Below, piece after piece: positions 17,647 through 27,515 of a DNA stretch of 64,000 bases. The stretch comes from Thiorhodococcus minor. GTDB taxonomy: Bacteria; Pseudomonadota; Gammaproteobacteria; Chromatiales; Chromatiaceae. A program made the translations under genes and the position numbers. Under the pieces are notes generated by a model, which was given only the letters and a program-made list of their open reading frames with translations, was not told the origin of the DNA and did not search any database. The DNA lies in contig NZ_JAAIJQ010000006.1 of assembly GCF_010820565.1 (NCBI RefSeq), positions 1 to 64,000 on the forward strand. Direction: 5' to 3'. Each line of letters opens with the position of its first letter. Positions within the stretch are counted from its first letter, which is position 1.

Positions 17647-18765
17647 ATGTCAATTTCTTGCCGGACGGAATGCCTCGCGGTCATGCAGCACAAAGATAAG
17701 CAGTTACTCCTAGCCGGGGTGGCCGGGGTCGTCGAAGAGGTCTACGGAAGAGCCGCCGCCGGGCGATTGGAGGCGACGTTGAGCGAGCGGCTAGGCGCAC
17801 AGGTCGAATCATTGATGCAGAAGTCACATCCCATCATTGGCACCCAAGCGACCATCCTCATCGCGGATTTGCGCGGCTTCTCCGCCTTGATGGAGTCGCT
17901 GCCGCCGATCCAGATGGCGGATATGCTGAACCGATTCTTTTCGTTGATGTCGCAGGTCGTCGAGCGGTATGGCGGCGTGATCGACAAGTTCATGGGCGAT
18001 TCGGTCATGGCCTTGTTCGGTGCTCCGGTGCGGCGCCCGGACGACTTGCTGCGTGCCTTGACGTGCGCGGTCGAGATGCAGCAGACGATGGCCGACCTCA
18101 ATCGGCACAGCGAGGCGCGGGGGGAGCCGAGGCTCTATGCGGGGATCGCCGTCAGCTCGGGCGAGGTGATGGCCGGCAGCTTCGGCTCCAGTCTCTACCA
18201 CGAATATACGGTCATCGGCGCGCCGGTGAATCTGGCGGCGCGGATCGAGTCCTATGCGCTGCGTGGCCAGATTCTGATGAGCGAGCAGACCTATCAAGCC
18301 GCGCGGGACCATATCGAGGTCGGTGCGGTGAACGAGGTTATGGTCAAGGGGCGCTCGACACCGGTCAAGCTCTACGAGCTGAAGGCCGTGACGCATCCGA
18401 AACTGATGGCGGTGCCCACCATCGAGGTCCGCAAGTCGCCGCGCATCCTGGTCGATTTCCCCGTCGTCTTCCGGCGTGTCGAAGATAAGCGCATCCATGC
18501 CGAGCGTTATGTGGGCAAGGTGAACGATCTGGGCTACTACGGCATGAGCGCGGATCTGCCCATGATCCTGCCGGCCTATTCGGAGATCCTGATGTCGCTG
18601 TCCCCAGAGCTTGGCTCCGACAAGCCGGTGGAGGTCTATGCGCGCGTGCTGCGGTCGCGCCGCAACAAGGGCGGCTACCGGACCAACCTGCAGTTCACGA
18701 CCATCGACACGCCCGGGCACAAGAAGGTCAAGCAGTACGTGGACTTCGTGCTCTGGGGCAAGTAG
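17647..18765 (+). CDS. class III nucleotide cyclase fused to PilZ domain
   Basis: 372 residues. About 68-250 form a class III adenylate/guanylate cyclase domain with all expected active-site residues: metal-binding D74 (IADLRGF) and D118 (KFMGDS), substrate-specifying K114 and T188 (EYTVIG), and transition-state N195 and R199 (APVNLAAR). The K/T pair favours ATP over GTP. About 260-370 form a PilZ domain with R262-x-x-x-R266 and D294-x-G-x-x-G299, the usual c-di-GMP-binding motifs with Ser replaced by Gly. A short N-terminal helical region precedes the cyclase. It has no membrane segment. The start may instead be ATG 17683. It probably links c-di-GMP level to cAMP synthesis; that direction of control is inference. 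Confidence 0.9.
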   Translation: MSISCRTECLAVMQHKDKQLLLAGVAGVVEEVYGRAAAGRLEATLSERLGAQVESLMQKSHPIIGTQATILIADLRGFSALMESLPPIQMADMLNRFFSLMSQVVERYGGVIDKFMGDSVMALFGAPVRRPDDLLRALTCAVEMQQTMADLNRHSEARGEPRLYAGIAVSSGEVMAGSFGSSLYHEYTVIGAPVNLAARIESYALRGQILMSEQTYQAARDHIEVGAVNEVMVKGRSTPVKLYELKAVTHPKLMAVPTIEVRKSPRILVDFPVVFRRVEDKRIHAERYVGKVNDLGYYGMSADLPMILPAYSEILMSLSPELGSDKPVEVYARVLRSRRNKGGYRTNLQFTTIDTPGHKKVKQYVDFVLWGK

Positions 18766-18813
18766 CGGCGCTGCCGCGAGGCTCGCTGGCCGAGAGCGGC
18801 GACTCGGGCTTCT

Positions 18814-19800
18814 TCACCGCGGTTGGCCAAGTCCCTCGAGGAATCTCAGGATTCTCCCTTCGAGCCAATAGACCGGCCGCCAAGGGCGGCTGCCCGCAAC
18901 GAATCCGACATGACCGCCGCGTGTCGCGACCTCCAGTGTCACGCCCGGCCCCAGCTCATGCTCCCAGGGCAGCGTCGTCGGGAACATGAAGGGGTCGTCC
19001 GCCGCTTGAACGACCAGGGTGTGGGTCTCGATGCGCGGCAGGTACTGACGGCAGCTCGCCTGGCTGTAGTAGTCGAAGACCCCTTTGAAGCCGTTGAGCG
19101 GGGCCGTGATCTGGTCGTCGAAGGTGTTGAAGTCGTCGATCCTTTCCGGGTCGATGCGCAACGGGAAGGGGCGGTCCGCGAATTTGCGTCTCAGCGCGGC
19201 CTTGAGCTTGCTCAGTAGATAGCGGCGATAGATTCGGGAAGCGCCCAGATCCAGTCGCAGCATGGCGTCGCGCAGCACGAAGGGAGCCGAGACCGCCACG
19301 GCAGCGCGGACGCGCGGCCGTGGCGTTTCGCCGAGGTACTTGAGCAGCAGGTTGGCGCCGAGCGAGAAGCCGATGGCGGCGATCGGCTCACCTGATTCGT
19401 CCGAGCGGAGAGCCTCGAGAACCTCCGCGAGGTCCTCGCTAGCGCCCGAGTGATAGGCGCGATCCAGCCGATTAGGCTCCTCCGAGCATCCGCGCAGGTG
19501 CATGAACAGGGGCTGGAAGCCCGCCCGATCAAGGGCCGCGACCAGGTTTCCGGCGTAATGGGAGTCGAGACCGCCTTCCAGGCCGTGCAGGATGAGTACG
19601 CGGGGTCCGCGGCTCCGCCCGACCGCCAAGTCGATGAAGTCGCCGTCGCCGAGCTCGATGCGCCGCGCGGTGAGATTCAGCCGCGGGCGGCGTCTCGCGA
19701 GGCTCGGCCAGAGCGTCTGCAGGTGCGGTCCCGGAAGCCACCAGGCCGGCTTGAAGTCGCTGGGGACCATGCGCCCCCGAGCGGGCGGAATGCGTTCCAT
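18814..19800 (-). CDS. YheT family alpha/beta hydrolase
   Basis: 328 residues from ATG 19798-19800, preceded by GGGGAG; a longer frame to 20007 would run across the tolC promoter and is rejected. The alpha/beta-hydrolase fold is indicated by HGLEGGLDSHYAGNL (oxyanion region), the nucleophile elbow GFSLGAN, the acidic residue in VVQAADDPFM and the His in RGGHVGFV. W-W-L-P-G-P-H-L-Q-T-L near the N-terminus is typical of YheT/ABHD1-3 relatives. Substrate is unknown; esterase activity is the usual prediction. It is convergent with the cyclase gene and divergent from tolC. Confidence 0.9.
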   Translation of the reverse strand: MERIPPARGRMVPSDFKPAWWLPGPHLQTLWPSLARRRPRLNLTARRIELGDGDFIDLAVGRSRGPRVLILHGLEGGLDSHYAGNLVAALDRAGFQPLFMHLRGCSEEPNRLDRAYHSGASEDLAEVLEALRSDESGEPIAAIGFSLGANLLLKYLGETPRPRVRAAVAVSAPFVLRDAMLRLDLGASRIYRRYLLSKLKAALRRKFADRPFPLRIDPERIDDFNTFDDQITAPLNGFKGVFDYYSQASCRQYLPRIETHTLVVQAADDPFMFPTTLPWEHELGPGVTLEVATRGGHVGFVAGSRPWRPVYWLEGRILRFLEGLGQPR

Positions 19801-19874
19801 GGTGCTGCGCTCCCCGACTGATCTCGGATCCTGAGACGCCGCTCTGGCGAGCCGCGCGCTCTGGCACGCCTCGA

Positions 19875-19904
19875 TTGAGGGCCCCCCCTCTTGTCCCCTA
19901 TACT
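19875..19904 (+). promoter_or_regulatory. candidate sigma-70 promoter of tolC-type gene
   Basis: TTGAGG (19875-19880), an 18-base spacer and TATACT (19899-19904) resemble a -35/-10 pair. Right after it is a small hairpin, GCCTGC-TTTT-GCAGGC (19905-19920), which would lie at the very 5' end of the mRNA. The start codon is at 19960. Confidence 0.5.
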
Positions 19905-19959
19905 GCCTGCTTTTGCAGGCGGCTGTCTCAGCCTGCTCGACTTCAGGAAGCAGAAAACC

Positions 19960-21306
19960 ATGCGGAGAATTCTTACGGCTTGGATCCTGGTGATCCTCTG
20001 TGGTCACCTGTCGACCGCCCTAGCCGAGGATCTGCTGCAGATCTACGACATGGCGGTCGTGAGCGACCCGACCCTGCGCGAGTCCGAGCAAACGCTCTTC
20101 GCGACCCGCGAGCTCAAGCCTCAAGCGCGTGCGCTCTTGCTGCCGACGTTGAGCGTACAGGGCGATCTGGACTATCAGGATGTCGACACCAGCGGCCAAT
20201 CGAGCGTTGGCTCATACTCATATCGCGACGATTACACCACGCGCGGCGTGCAGGCTGTCGTCAGTCAGACGCTCTTCGACCGCTCCGACTGGATGACGCT
20301 GAAGAAGTCCGACAATGTCATCGCTCAGGCGGAGGCTCAGTACCGCAACGCCCAGATCGACCTCATGGTGCGCACCACCGAGGCCTATTTCGACGTGCTG
20401 CGGGCCTCGGACGCGGTGACGGTGCAGGATGCCCTGCTGCGCGCCAACGAGCGGCAGCTCGAGCAGTCCAAGCAGCGCTTCGAGGTCGGGCTGGTGGCCA
20501 TCACCGACGTCAACGAGAGCCAGGCCGCCTATGACCGGGCACGTGCCGAGCTGATCAGCGCCAAGAATGCGCTGGGCAACGCCTGGGAGGCGCTGCGGAC
20601 CATTATCGGTCCCGTCGACTTGCCCTTGGCGCGCCTGGGAGACAAGCTCCCCCTGGCGCCCCCGGCGCCCAACGACATCAAGGCCTGGGCGGAGACCGCG
20701 CTGCGCAGCAACTATGGGATCATCGCGGCGAGCGAGTCAGCTGCGGCGGCCAAGCGGGACATCCAGATCGAGCGCTCCGGCTACTATCCCACGGTGGATC
20801 TGCAGGCGGGCTACGATGTCTCGCGCACCGGCGCCGAGATCGGCTCGGACTCGGACACGGCCTTCGTCGGTCTGAGCGTGACCGTGCCGATCTTCCAGGG
20901 CGGGGCCGTCGCCTCCCGCACCCGCGAGGCCGGCTATCGATTCCGCGCGGCACAGGATCAGCTCGATCAGGTACGCCGCCAGGTCGATCAGCAGGTGAAG
21001 GATGCCTTCCGCGGCATCCTGTCCAGCATCGAAGACGTCAAGGCGCGGCAGGCGGCCATCGTTTCGGCCCGCTCCGCGCTCGAGTCCACCCAAGCCGGTC
21101 TCGAGGTCGGTACCCGGACCCAGGTCGACGTGCTCAATGCGCAGCGCAACCTTTTCCAGGCCGAGTTCGACTATCTCAGCGCCCGTTACGACTACTTCAT
21201 CAACGGGGTCAAGCTGCATCAAGCGACCAGCACGCTCACGCGTGACATCCTGGCCAAGGGCAATGCCTGGCTGAATCCCAATGATGTCGTGCCGCCGGTC
21301 GAGTGA
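19960..21306 (+). CDS. tolC: TolC family outer-membrane channel protein
   Basis: 448 residues from ATG 19960 with AGGA upstream. A signal peptide (about 1-22, ending STALAED) is followed by two repeats of the outer-membrane efflux protein fold: long coiled-coil helices and short beta strands. The family signature segments [40 protein letters not shown] and [20 protein letters not shown] are visible. It forms the trimeric outer-membrane exit duct for tripartite efflux pumps and type I secretion. No pump or adaptor gene is adjacent, as is usual for a general TolC. Its stop overlaps the next gene's GTG, and aroC follows. Confidence 0.92.
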   Translation: MRRILTAWILVILCGHLSTALAEDLLQIYDMAVVSDPTLRESEQTLFATRELKPQARALLLPTLSVQGDLDYQDVDTSGQSSVGSYSYRDDYTTRGVQAVVSQTLFDRSDWMTLKKSDNVIAQAEAQYRNAQIDLMVRTTEAYFDVLRASDAVTVQDALLRANERQLEQSKQRFEVGLVAITDVNESQAAYDRARAELISAKNALGNAWEALRTIIGPVDLPLARLGDKLPLAPPAPNDIKAWAETALRSNYGIIAASESAAAAKRDIQIERSGYYPTVDLQAGYDVSRTGAEIGSDSDTAFVGLSVTVPIFQGGAVASRTREAGYRFRAAQDQLDQVRRQVDQQVKDAFRGILSSIEDVKARQAAIVSARSALESTQAGLEVGTRTQVDVLNAQRNLFQAEFDYLSARYDYFINGVKLHQATSTLTRDILAKGNAWLNPNDVVPPVE

Positions 21307-21308
21307 CC

Positions 21309-22412
21309 ATGTCGGGGAATAGTTTCGGCAAGTCCTTCGTCGTCACCACCTTCGGCGAGAGCCATGGACCCGCCCTCGGCGGGATGGTCGATGGCTGTCC
21401 GCCCGGACTGGCGCTGACCGCGGACGACCTTCAGCGCGATCTCGACCGGCGCAAGCCTGGCCAATCGCGCCATACCACGCAGCGTCGCGAGTCCGATCGC
21501 GTCGAGATCCTGTCCGGTGTCTTCGAGGGGCGGACTACGGGGACGCCGATCGGTCTGCTGATCCGTAACGAGGATCAACGCTCCAAGGACTACTCCGACA
21601 TCGCGGCGCGCTATCGGCCGGGTCACGCGGATTACACCTACGACCAGAAATACGGCGTGCGTGACTATCGGGGCGGCGGGCGCTCCTCGGCCCGCGAGAC
21701 GGCCATGAGGGTCGCGGCTGGCGCCATCGCCAAGAAGTATCTCGCCGAGGAGTGCGGTGTCCTGATCCGCGGCCATCTCTCTCAGCTCGGTCCCATCCGG
21801 CCGCAGGGGCTCGACTGGGATCTGGTCGAGACCAACCCCTTCTTCTGGCCCTGTGCCGAGACGCTCGGCGAGCTCGAGACCTACATGGACGCCCTGCGCA
21901 AGGCAGGCGACTCCATCGGCGCGGCCGTGACCCTGGTGGCCAGCGGCGTGCCGACTGGGCTGGGCGAGCCGATCTTCGACCGGCTCGACGCGGACATCGC
22001 GCACGCCTTGATGAGTATCAATGCCGTGAAGGGGGTCGAGATCGGCGCCGGGTTCGCCTGCGTCGAGCAGAAGGGCACCCAGCACCGTGACGAGATGACG
22101 CCCGAGGGATTCCTCTCGAACAACGCCGGCGGTGTCCTTGGCGGGATCTCGTCCGGCCAGGATATCGTCGCGCGCATCGCCCTCAAGCCGACCTCGAGCA
22201 TCCGCCTACCTGGGCGCAGTATCGATCGCTCGGGGGCTGAGGTGGAGGTGATCACCAAGGGCCGCCACGACCCTTGCGTCGGCGTCCGCGCGACGCCGAT
22301 CGCGGAGGCCATGCTGGCGATCGTCCTCATGGATCATCTGCTGCGTCAGCGCGCTCAGAACGCGGACGTCTCGGCGCCCACCGCTGCGATTCCGGCCTCC
22401 ACAGGTGGCTGA
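21309..22412 (+). CDS. aroC: chorismate synthase
   Basis: Converts 5-enolpyruvylshikimate 3-phosphate to chorismate, the last shared step of aromatic amino-acid synthesis, using reduced FMN. 367 residues from ATG 21309; a GTG 6 bases earlier overlaps the tolC stop. Signature segments are [38 protein letters not shown], the [12 protein letters not shown] loop and GGISSGQDI near the C-terminus. Full family length. It sits directly after tolC and 45 bases before an MFS gene, so all three may be co-transcribed. Confidence 0.97.
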   Translation: MSGNSFGKSFVVTTFGESHGPALGGMVDGCPPGLALTADDLQRDLDRRKPGQSRHTTQRRESDRVEILSGVFEGRTTGTPIGLLIRNEDQRSKDYSDIAARYRPGHADYTYDQKYGVRDYRGGGRSSARETAMRVAAGAIAKKYLAEECGVLIRGHLSQLGPIRPQGLDWDLVETNPFFWPCAETLGELETYMDALRKAGDSIGAAVTLVASGVPTGLGEPIFDRLDADIAHALMSINAVKGVEIGAGFACVEQKGTQHRDEMTPEGFLSNNAGGVLGGISSGQDIVARIALKPTSSIRLPGRSIDRSGAEVEVITKGRHDPCVGVRATPIAEAMLAIVLMDHLLRQRAQNADVSAPTAAIPASTGG

Positions 22413-22457
22413 CGGCCCAGCGGCGCCGTGAGGCCGCCTGGAGGGTCCGCAGACCAC

Positions 22458-23600
22458 ATGCCCTACTGGCGGCTTTCCAGCTACTACCTCTTCTACTTCG
22501 CGTCGCTGGGCGCGCTCGTCCCCTATTGGAGCCTCTATCTGCAGGGCGAGGGTCTGAGCGCGCTCGCCATCGGCCAGCTCATGGCCATCCTCTCTGGCAC
22601 CAAGATCGTCGCACCCATGATCTGGGGCCATATCGTCGATCACACCGGGCAGCGCATGCGCCTGGTCCGGCTAGGTGCGCTGCTCTCGGTGCTCGGCTTC
22701 GCGACCGTGTTTCTCGCCGAGGGGTTCTGGGGCCTGGCTTTGGCGATGTTCTTGTTCAGCTTTTTCTGGAATGCCTCGCTCCCGCAGATGGAGGCCGTGA
22801 CCTTCAATCATCTGGGCGCCCAGCCAAGCCGCTACGCCTTGGTTCGGGTTTGGGGCTCGATCGGCTTCATCCTGGTCGTCATCGCGCTTGGGCTGAGCCT
22901 GGAGGCGGGATCCTTGTCCATGGTGCCCGTCTGGGTGCTCATCCTCGTCTTCGGGATCTGGCTCAGTGCCCTGGTGGTTCCGGATAGCGCCCCCGAGCAG
23001 GGCGAGCATGCCGCGGTCTCTCTCAGGTCTCTATTGCGCAAGCCGAGCGTGATCGCATTCTTGGCCGCCTGCTTCTTGATGCAGCTGAGCCACGGAATCT
23101 ACTACGCCTTCTATTCGATCCATCTCGAGTCGTCCGGCTATTCCAGCGTCGCGGTGGGCAATCTCTGGGCACTCGGCGTAATCGCCGAGGTCTTGATCTT
23201 CTTGGTTATGCACCGTCTGCTCGACCGCTTCGGCGCTCGGCGCGTGCTGCTGTGGAGTCTTGCGCTGGCCGTGGCGCGCTGGCTCGCGATCGGCGCCTTC
23301 GTGGAGACCCTGGCGATTCAGCTGGTCGCGCAAGTCTTGCACGCGGCGACCTTCGGCACCTTCCATGCGTCCGCCATCCACCTGGTTCACCACAGCTTTC
23401 CCGGGCGCACGCAGGGGCGCGGGCAAGCGCTCTATAACAGCGTCAGCTTCGGTGCCGGGGGTGCCGCCGGGAGTCTCATCGGCGGCGTCTTGTGGGCGGA
23501 GCAAGGCGCGCTGGTCACCTTTGGTGTCGGAGCGGCGGCAGCGGCCATTGGCTGGATCGTCGCGCTGCTGTGGATGAATGACGAGATGCGTCGCGTTTGA
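22458..23600 (+). CDS. MFS transporter of the PPP (HcaT-like) family
   Basis: 380 residues with about 12 membrane helices. Start chosen at ATG 22458 (MPYWRLSSYYLFYFASLG), which matches the usual N-terminus of this family; a GTG at 22428 is possible. Family traits include LVPYWSLYLQGEGLSALAIG and MIWGHIVDHTGQR after helix 2, RVWGSIGFI in helix 5 and LHAATFGTFHASAIHLVH in the second half. HcaT-like proteins are proton-linked transporters, but substrates are mostly unknown. It is directly downstream of aroC with no clear functional link. Confidence 0.88.
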   Translation: MPYWRLSSYYLFYFASLGALVPYWSLYLQGEGLSALAIGQLMAILSGTKIVAPMIWGHIVDHTGQRMRLVRLGALLSVLGFATVFLAEGFWGLALAMFLFSFFWNASLPQMEAVTFNHLGAQPSRYALVRVWGSIGFILVVIALGLSLEAGSLSMVPVWVLILVFGIWLSALVVPDSAPEQGEHAAVSLRSLLRKPSVIAFLAACFLMQLSHGIYYAFYSIHLESSGYSSVAVGNLWALGVIAEVLIFLVMHRLLDRFGARRVLLWSLALAVARWLAIGAFVETLAIQLVAQVLHAATFGTFHASAIHLVHHSFPGRTQGRGQALYNSVSFGAGGAAGSLIGGVLWAEQGALVTFGVGAAAAAIGWIVALLWMNDEMRRV

Positions 23601-23797
23601 TCCCAAGACCGATCGCGACTGGGGCAGCTGATCGCTCCAGGGGCGGGCATCGCGTCGCAAGGCCCTCATCCGACTCATGCTATGCTCTTCGCGCGCTGCG
23701 GCGTGCCGGACCCATCGCACGATGTACCGCCCATCGCACAACATCCGACACATCACACAACTGACGAGATCGGCGCGCCCGCCGAGGCGTTTTTGCT

Positions 23798-25888
23798 ATG
23801 CCCCCATCCAAACGTACCTATCGCGTCCACCCCGGCCGCCGTTATCCGCCTGGGGCGACGGTCGAAGACGATGGGGTCAATTTCTCCGTCTACAGCCGCC
23901 ACGCAGTCGGGGCCGAGCTGCTCCTCTACGAGAGCGCCGACTGCGAGGCGCCTTTCCAGATCATCCGGCTGGATGCCAAGCACAACCATACGTTCTTCTC
24001 TTGGCATGTCCTGGTCGAGGATCTGCCGCCGGGCACGCATTACACCTGGAGGATGGAAGGGCCGGACGATCCGCGCGCGCATGGCTGGCGGTTCCATCCC
24101 GAGATCGAGCTGGTCGATCCCTGGGCGCGGGCGGTGAACGTCCATAGCTGGAATCGCTGGCGGCGCCAGCGCGAGGGGGCGATGCCGCACGATTCCCCAC
24201 GCGGCATCGTGCTGGCGGAGGAGTACGACTGGGAGGATGATCGGCCACTGCGCCTGCCGACGGAGCAGACCATCATCTACGAGCTCCATGTCGGCGGCTT
24301 CACGCGGCATCCGAGCTCGGGCGTGAGGCATCCCGGCACCTTCGATGGGCTGGTGGAGAAGATCCCCTATCTCAAGGAGCTGGGCATCACGCACGTCGAG
24401 CTGATGCCCATCATGGCCTTCGATGAGCAGGACGTGCCGGAGCAGGTTTGGGACGCCGGGCTGCGCAACTACTGGGGCTACAGCAGCTTCGGGTTCTTTT
24501 CGCCGCATCCCGGCTTCTGTGTGACACCAGAGCAAGGGACCCACAGGCGCGAGCTGCGGGACATGGTCAAGGCGCTCCATCGGGCCGGCATCGGCGTCAT
24601 CATGGACGTGGTCTTCAACCATACCAGCGAGGGCGGCGCCGACGGTCCCGTCATGACCTTCAAGGGCTTCGGCAACGAGACCTTCTATTGTCTGGACGCC
24701 ATCGACAAGGGCATCTACCTGGATTTCACCGGCTGCGGGAACACTGTCAACGCCAACCACCCACTGGTTACGCATTTCATCCTCGACGCCCTGGAGTACT
24801 GGGTCCGCGAGATGCACGTGGACGGCTTTCGCTTCGACCTGGCCAGCGCCATGGCGCGCGATGCCGACGGACGTCCCATGGCCAATCCCCCCGTGCTCTG
24901 GGAGATCGAGCTGTCGGATACCCTGGCGGCCTCCAAGATCATCGCCGAGGCTTGGGATGCGGCCGGTCTCTATCAGGTCGGCACCTTTCCCGGCTACCGC
25001 TGGATGGAATGGAACGGCCGCTACCGCGACAGCATCCGCCGTTTCGTTCGCGGGGATCCGGGGATGGCTCCCGAGGTCGCGACGCGGCTGGCAGGCAGCA
25101 GCGATCTCTACGAGGCGAACCTGCGCAAGCCGATCAACAGCGTCAATTTCGTCACCTGCCACGACGGTTTCACGCTGTGGGATCTCGTCTCCTACGACCG
25201 CAAGCACAATGTCGCGAACCGTGAGGCCAATCGCGATGGGACCAATGACAACCTGAGCTGGAATTGCGGTATCGAGGGCGAGACCAAGGATGCCACCGTG
25301 CTCGCCCTGAGACGCCGTCAGGCCAAGAATCTCATGGCGCTGCTGCTCCTCAGCCAGGGCATCCCCATGCTGCTGGCGGGGGATGAAGTGCTGCGGACTC
25401 AGAACGGCAACAACAACGCCTGGTGTCAGGACAATGCGCTGAGCTGGCTCGACTGGTCTCTGATGGAGCGCGAGCACGCCATGCTGCGCTTCGTGCGCGG
25501 TCTCATTGCCCTGCGCAAGCGCCATCCGAGCCTGCAGAGGCGCCACTTCTTCTCGGGGCAGCCCATGCCTGGCTCGGAGATGCCGGATGTGCGCTGGCAT
25601 GGGACCGAGCTGGACACGCCGGACTGGGAAGATCCGGATGTGCGCTGGCTTGCCTTCACGCTGGCGCCGGTCGATCAGGACGAAGACGTCCTGCATGTGC
25701 TCATCAACATGGACGAGCGCACGCGCGTCTTCGAGCTTCCCGGCCTGGGCGCGGCGCATTGGTATCTGGCGGTCGATACGGGTCGCGCCTCGCCCATGGA
25801 CGTGGTCGCGCCCGCCGATCAGATTCGCGTCGAGGCGCCGCGCCAGCTGGCGCGGGCGCGCAGCATTCTGGTGCTGGAGGCGCGCTGA
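23798..25888 (+). CDS. glgX: glycogen debranching enzyme GlgX
   Basis: 696-residue GH13 enzyme that cleaves alpha-1,6 branches in limit dextrins during glycogen breakdown. An N-terminal CBM48 beta-sandwich (about 10-130) is followed by the (beta/alpha)8 barrel. Catalytic-region motifs are MDVVFNHTSEG, DGFRFDLASAM (nucleophile Asp), IIAEAWDAAGLY (acid/base Glu) and VTCHDGFTLWDLVSYDRKHN (His-Asp). A C-terminal beta domain closes the protein. Length and order match GlgX/isoamylase. It heads the glycogen cluster; the GH57, DUF4912 and glgA genes follow on the same strand. Confidence 0.95.
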   Translation: MPPSKRTYRVHPGRRYPPGATVEDDGVNFSVYSRHAVGAELLLYESADCEAPFQIIRLDAKHNHTFFSWHVLVEDLPPGTHYTWRMEGPDDPRAHGWRFHPEIELVDPWARAVNVHSWNRWRRQREGAMPHDSPRGIVLAEEYDWEDDRPLRLPTEQTIIYELHVGGFTRHPSSGVRHPGTFDGLVEKIPYLKELGITHVELMPIMAFDEQDVPEQVWDAGLRNYWGYSSFGFFSPHPGFCVTPEQGTHRRELRDMVKALHRAGIGVIMDVVFNHTSEGGADGPVMTFKGFGNETFYCLDAIDKGIYLDFTGCGNTVNANHPLVTHFILDALEYWVREMHVDGFRFDLASAMARDADGRPMANPPVLWEIELSDTLAASKIIAEAWDAAGLYQVGTFPGYRWMEWNGRYRDSIRRFVRGDPGMAPEVATRLAGSSDLYEANLRKPINSVNFVTCHDGFTLWDLVSYDRKHNVANREANRDGTNDNLSWNCGIEGETKDATVLALRRRQAKNLMALLLLSQGIPMLLAGDEVLRTQNGNNNAWCQDNALSWLDWSLMEREHAMLRFVRGLIALRKRHPSLQRRHFFSGQPMPGSEMPDVRWHGTELDTPDWEDPDVRWLAFTLAPVDQDEDVLHVLINMDERTRVFELPGLGAAHWYLAVDTGRASPMDVVAPADQIRVEAPRQLARARSILVLEAR

Positions 25889-25958
25889 TTCCCCTCCTCT
25901 CGCCTGGGCTGGCGCCCCGTGTGCGACTCGGCTCGGTATCGCCGCCGCACAGGTCGCT

Positions 25959-25987
25959 TTGACCGCACTCTCCGCATTGTTTAATGT
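25959..25987 (+). promoter_or_regulatory. candidate promoter upstream of GH57 gene
   Basis: TTGACC (25959-25964), a 17-base spacer and TAATGT (25982-25987) lie in the 216-bp gap between glgX and the GH57 gene. It could give the GH57-DUF4912-glgA genes a transcript separate from glgX. Confidence 0.45.
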
Positions 25988-26104
25988 TGAGGCGGCGAGC
26001 GCGTGGCCCCGCCGGCCGGTGTGCGCTGCTCGGGTGGGACTTGTCGGGGGCGGGGCATTGCATCGACGGTTGGCTGCATGCCGGCGCAGTCGTTGTGAGG
26101 GGTC

Positions 26105-27340
26105 ATGGCCGAGAGAACAGTCTTTCACGCGCTCGGGCTGCACATGCATCAGCCGCCGGGAAATCTGCGGCTGCTGATCGACGCCAAGCCTCGGGAGGCC
26201 GAGGAGATCGTCCTGTGCTATGAGCGTGCCGTGCGCTACGCCGAGCGTTACGCGGATGTGGCGCGTCTGCACGTCGGCTTCTCGGGTGTCCTGCTGGAGC
26301 AGCTCCTCGATCCGGTCGTCGTCGACCGCTATCGGCACATCGTCGACATCCCCCGGATGTTGGATCGCTATCGGGCGGCCGGCAACATCGAGCTTGTCGG
26401 CATGGGGCACTACCATCCGATCTTCCCCTTGATCCCCTGCGATGATTGGCTCGAGCAGCTCGAGCGCGGCCGCGGCATCATGGAGCGGGTGTTCGCCCGC
26501 GTCCCACGCGGCTTCTGGCCTCCCGAGACTGCCTTCACCATCGAGATGATTCCGGCGCTCATCCAGGCCGGCTATGAGTATGTCGTGGTGGATGGCGCGC
26601 GGGTGATGCCGGAGGACGGCGTTAGTGACGGCCTGAGACCCTACAGCGCCTGTTACGATGGGCTCTGCATGACGGTGATCCCGCAGGATCGGGATCTGTC
26701 CCGTGCCCAAGCAGGCGGGCTCGATCCGCAATGGCTCGAGGATGAGCTGCAATGGCGCGCCTCGGTGTCGCCGAGACCTGATGCCGAGCGCCTCTTCACG
26801 AGCTGGTCCGACGGAGAGAACGGCGGCTGGCTGAGGCAGACGACCGAGCCCGCGGGCTTCTTCGGGCGTTTCTTCGCGCCCTACATGGAGCTTTGCCGCA
26901 CTGGACACTGCCGTGTCAGTCCCGTCTTCATCGGCGACTATCTCGAGCGGGTCAAGCCGCTATCGCGCGCGACCATTCAGACCGGCGCCTGGAATGCGGG
27001 CCGCGCCTCGGATAGCGATCTCCTCAATTGGGCCGGCAGCTCCGCTCAGCGTGAGGCCATGGCGCAGATACGGCGGCTGAGCCGCTACTACTGGAGCCTC
27101 TGCCGGTGTCGGCCCGATGGCTACGAGGTCGCCGGCGACGCCATGGTGCGCGCGCGCCAGCTGATCCTGGAGGCGGAGACGAGCTGCTTCCTGTGCTGGG
27201 GGGATGCCTGGATTCCACACCTCTATGCCCGTACGATCCCGGCCGAGGCAGCCCTGGATGACGTGGCGCGCGCGCTGCGCCAGGCCGGCGTGGCGCTCGA
27301 CTCTGGCAGTGGCGCGGCTGGACAGGGCTGCGCTGTTTGA
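26105..27340 (+). CDS. glycoside hydrolase family 57 protein
   Basis: 411 residues. GH57 enzymes act on alpha-glucans (alpha-amylase, 4-alpha-glucanotransferase, branching) by a retaining mechanism on a (beta/alpha)7 barrel. The five GH57 landmarks are visible: HMHQPP (13-18), GMGHYHPIFPLI (99-110), the nucleophile E141 in GFWPPETAF, the acid/base D236 in SWSDGENGG, and a distal segment. It is shorter than GH57 branching enzymes (usually over 500 residues with a DUF1957 domain), so amylase or glucanotransferase activity is more likely than branching. It lies in a cluster with glgX and glgA, so it should process glycogen. Confidence 0.9.
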   Translation: MAERTVFHALGLHMHQPPGNLRLLIDAKPREAEEIVLCYERAVRYAERYADVARLHVGFSGVLLEQLLDPVVVDRYRHIVDIPRMLDRYRAAGNIELVGMGHYHPIFPLIPCDDWLEQLERGRGIMERVFARVPRGFWPPETAFTIEMIPALIQAGYEYVVVDGARVMPEDGVSDGLRPYSACYDGLCMTVIPQDRDLSRAQAGGLDPQWLEDELQWRASVSPRPDAERLFTSWSDGENGGWLRQTTEPAGFFGRFFAPYMELCRTGHCRVSPVFIGDYLERVKPLSRATIQTGAWNAGRASDSDLLNWAGSSAQREAMAQIRRLSRYYWSLCRCRPDGYEVAGDAMVRARQLILEAETSCFLCWGDAWIPHLYARTIPAEAALDDVARALRQAGVALDSGSGAAGQGCAV

Positions 27341-27515
27341 GGGCGGCGACCGAGATCGCGTCCGCGAGCGGCCAAGCTCCGGCGCGGAGCCCTGACAGAC
27401 CTGTCCATGTGGGCGTTGCGCCCAAGCGGGAGAACCAACTATCGAACCTGACGACGCCAAGACAACGGATTCTGGCCTCGAGTCCAACAAGAATAACGTC
27501 AAGGGTGTATCCGCC

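Noticed and set aside
19800-20007. Longer N-terminus (69 residues) for the YheT-type hydrolase
   Set aside because: It would overlap the tolC promoter and start, is not similar to the family N-terminus, and lacks a ribosome-binding site as good as that at ATG 19800.
23753-26908. 1051-codon open frame on the minus strand
   Set aside because: It runs antisense to glgX and the GH57 gene, which have clear family motifs. High GC content produces long antisense frames, and its translation shows no domain.
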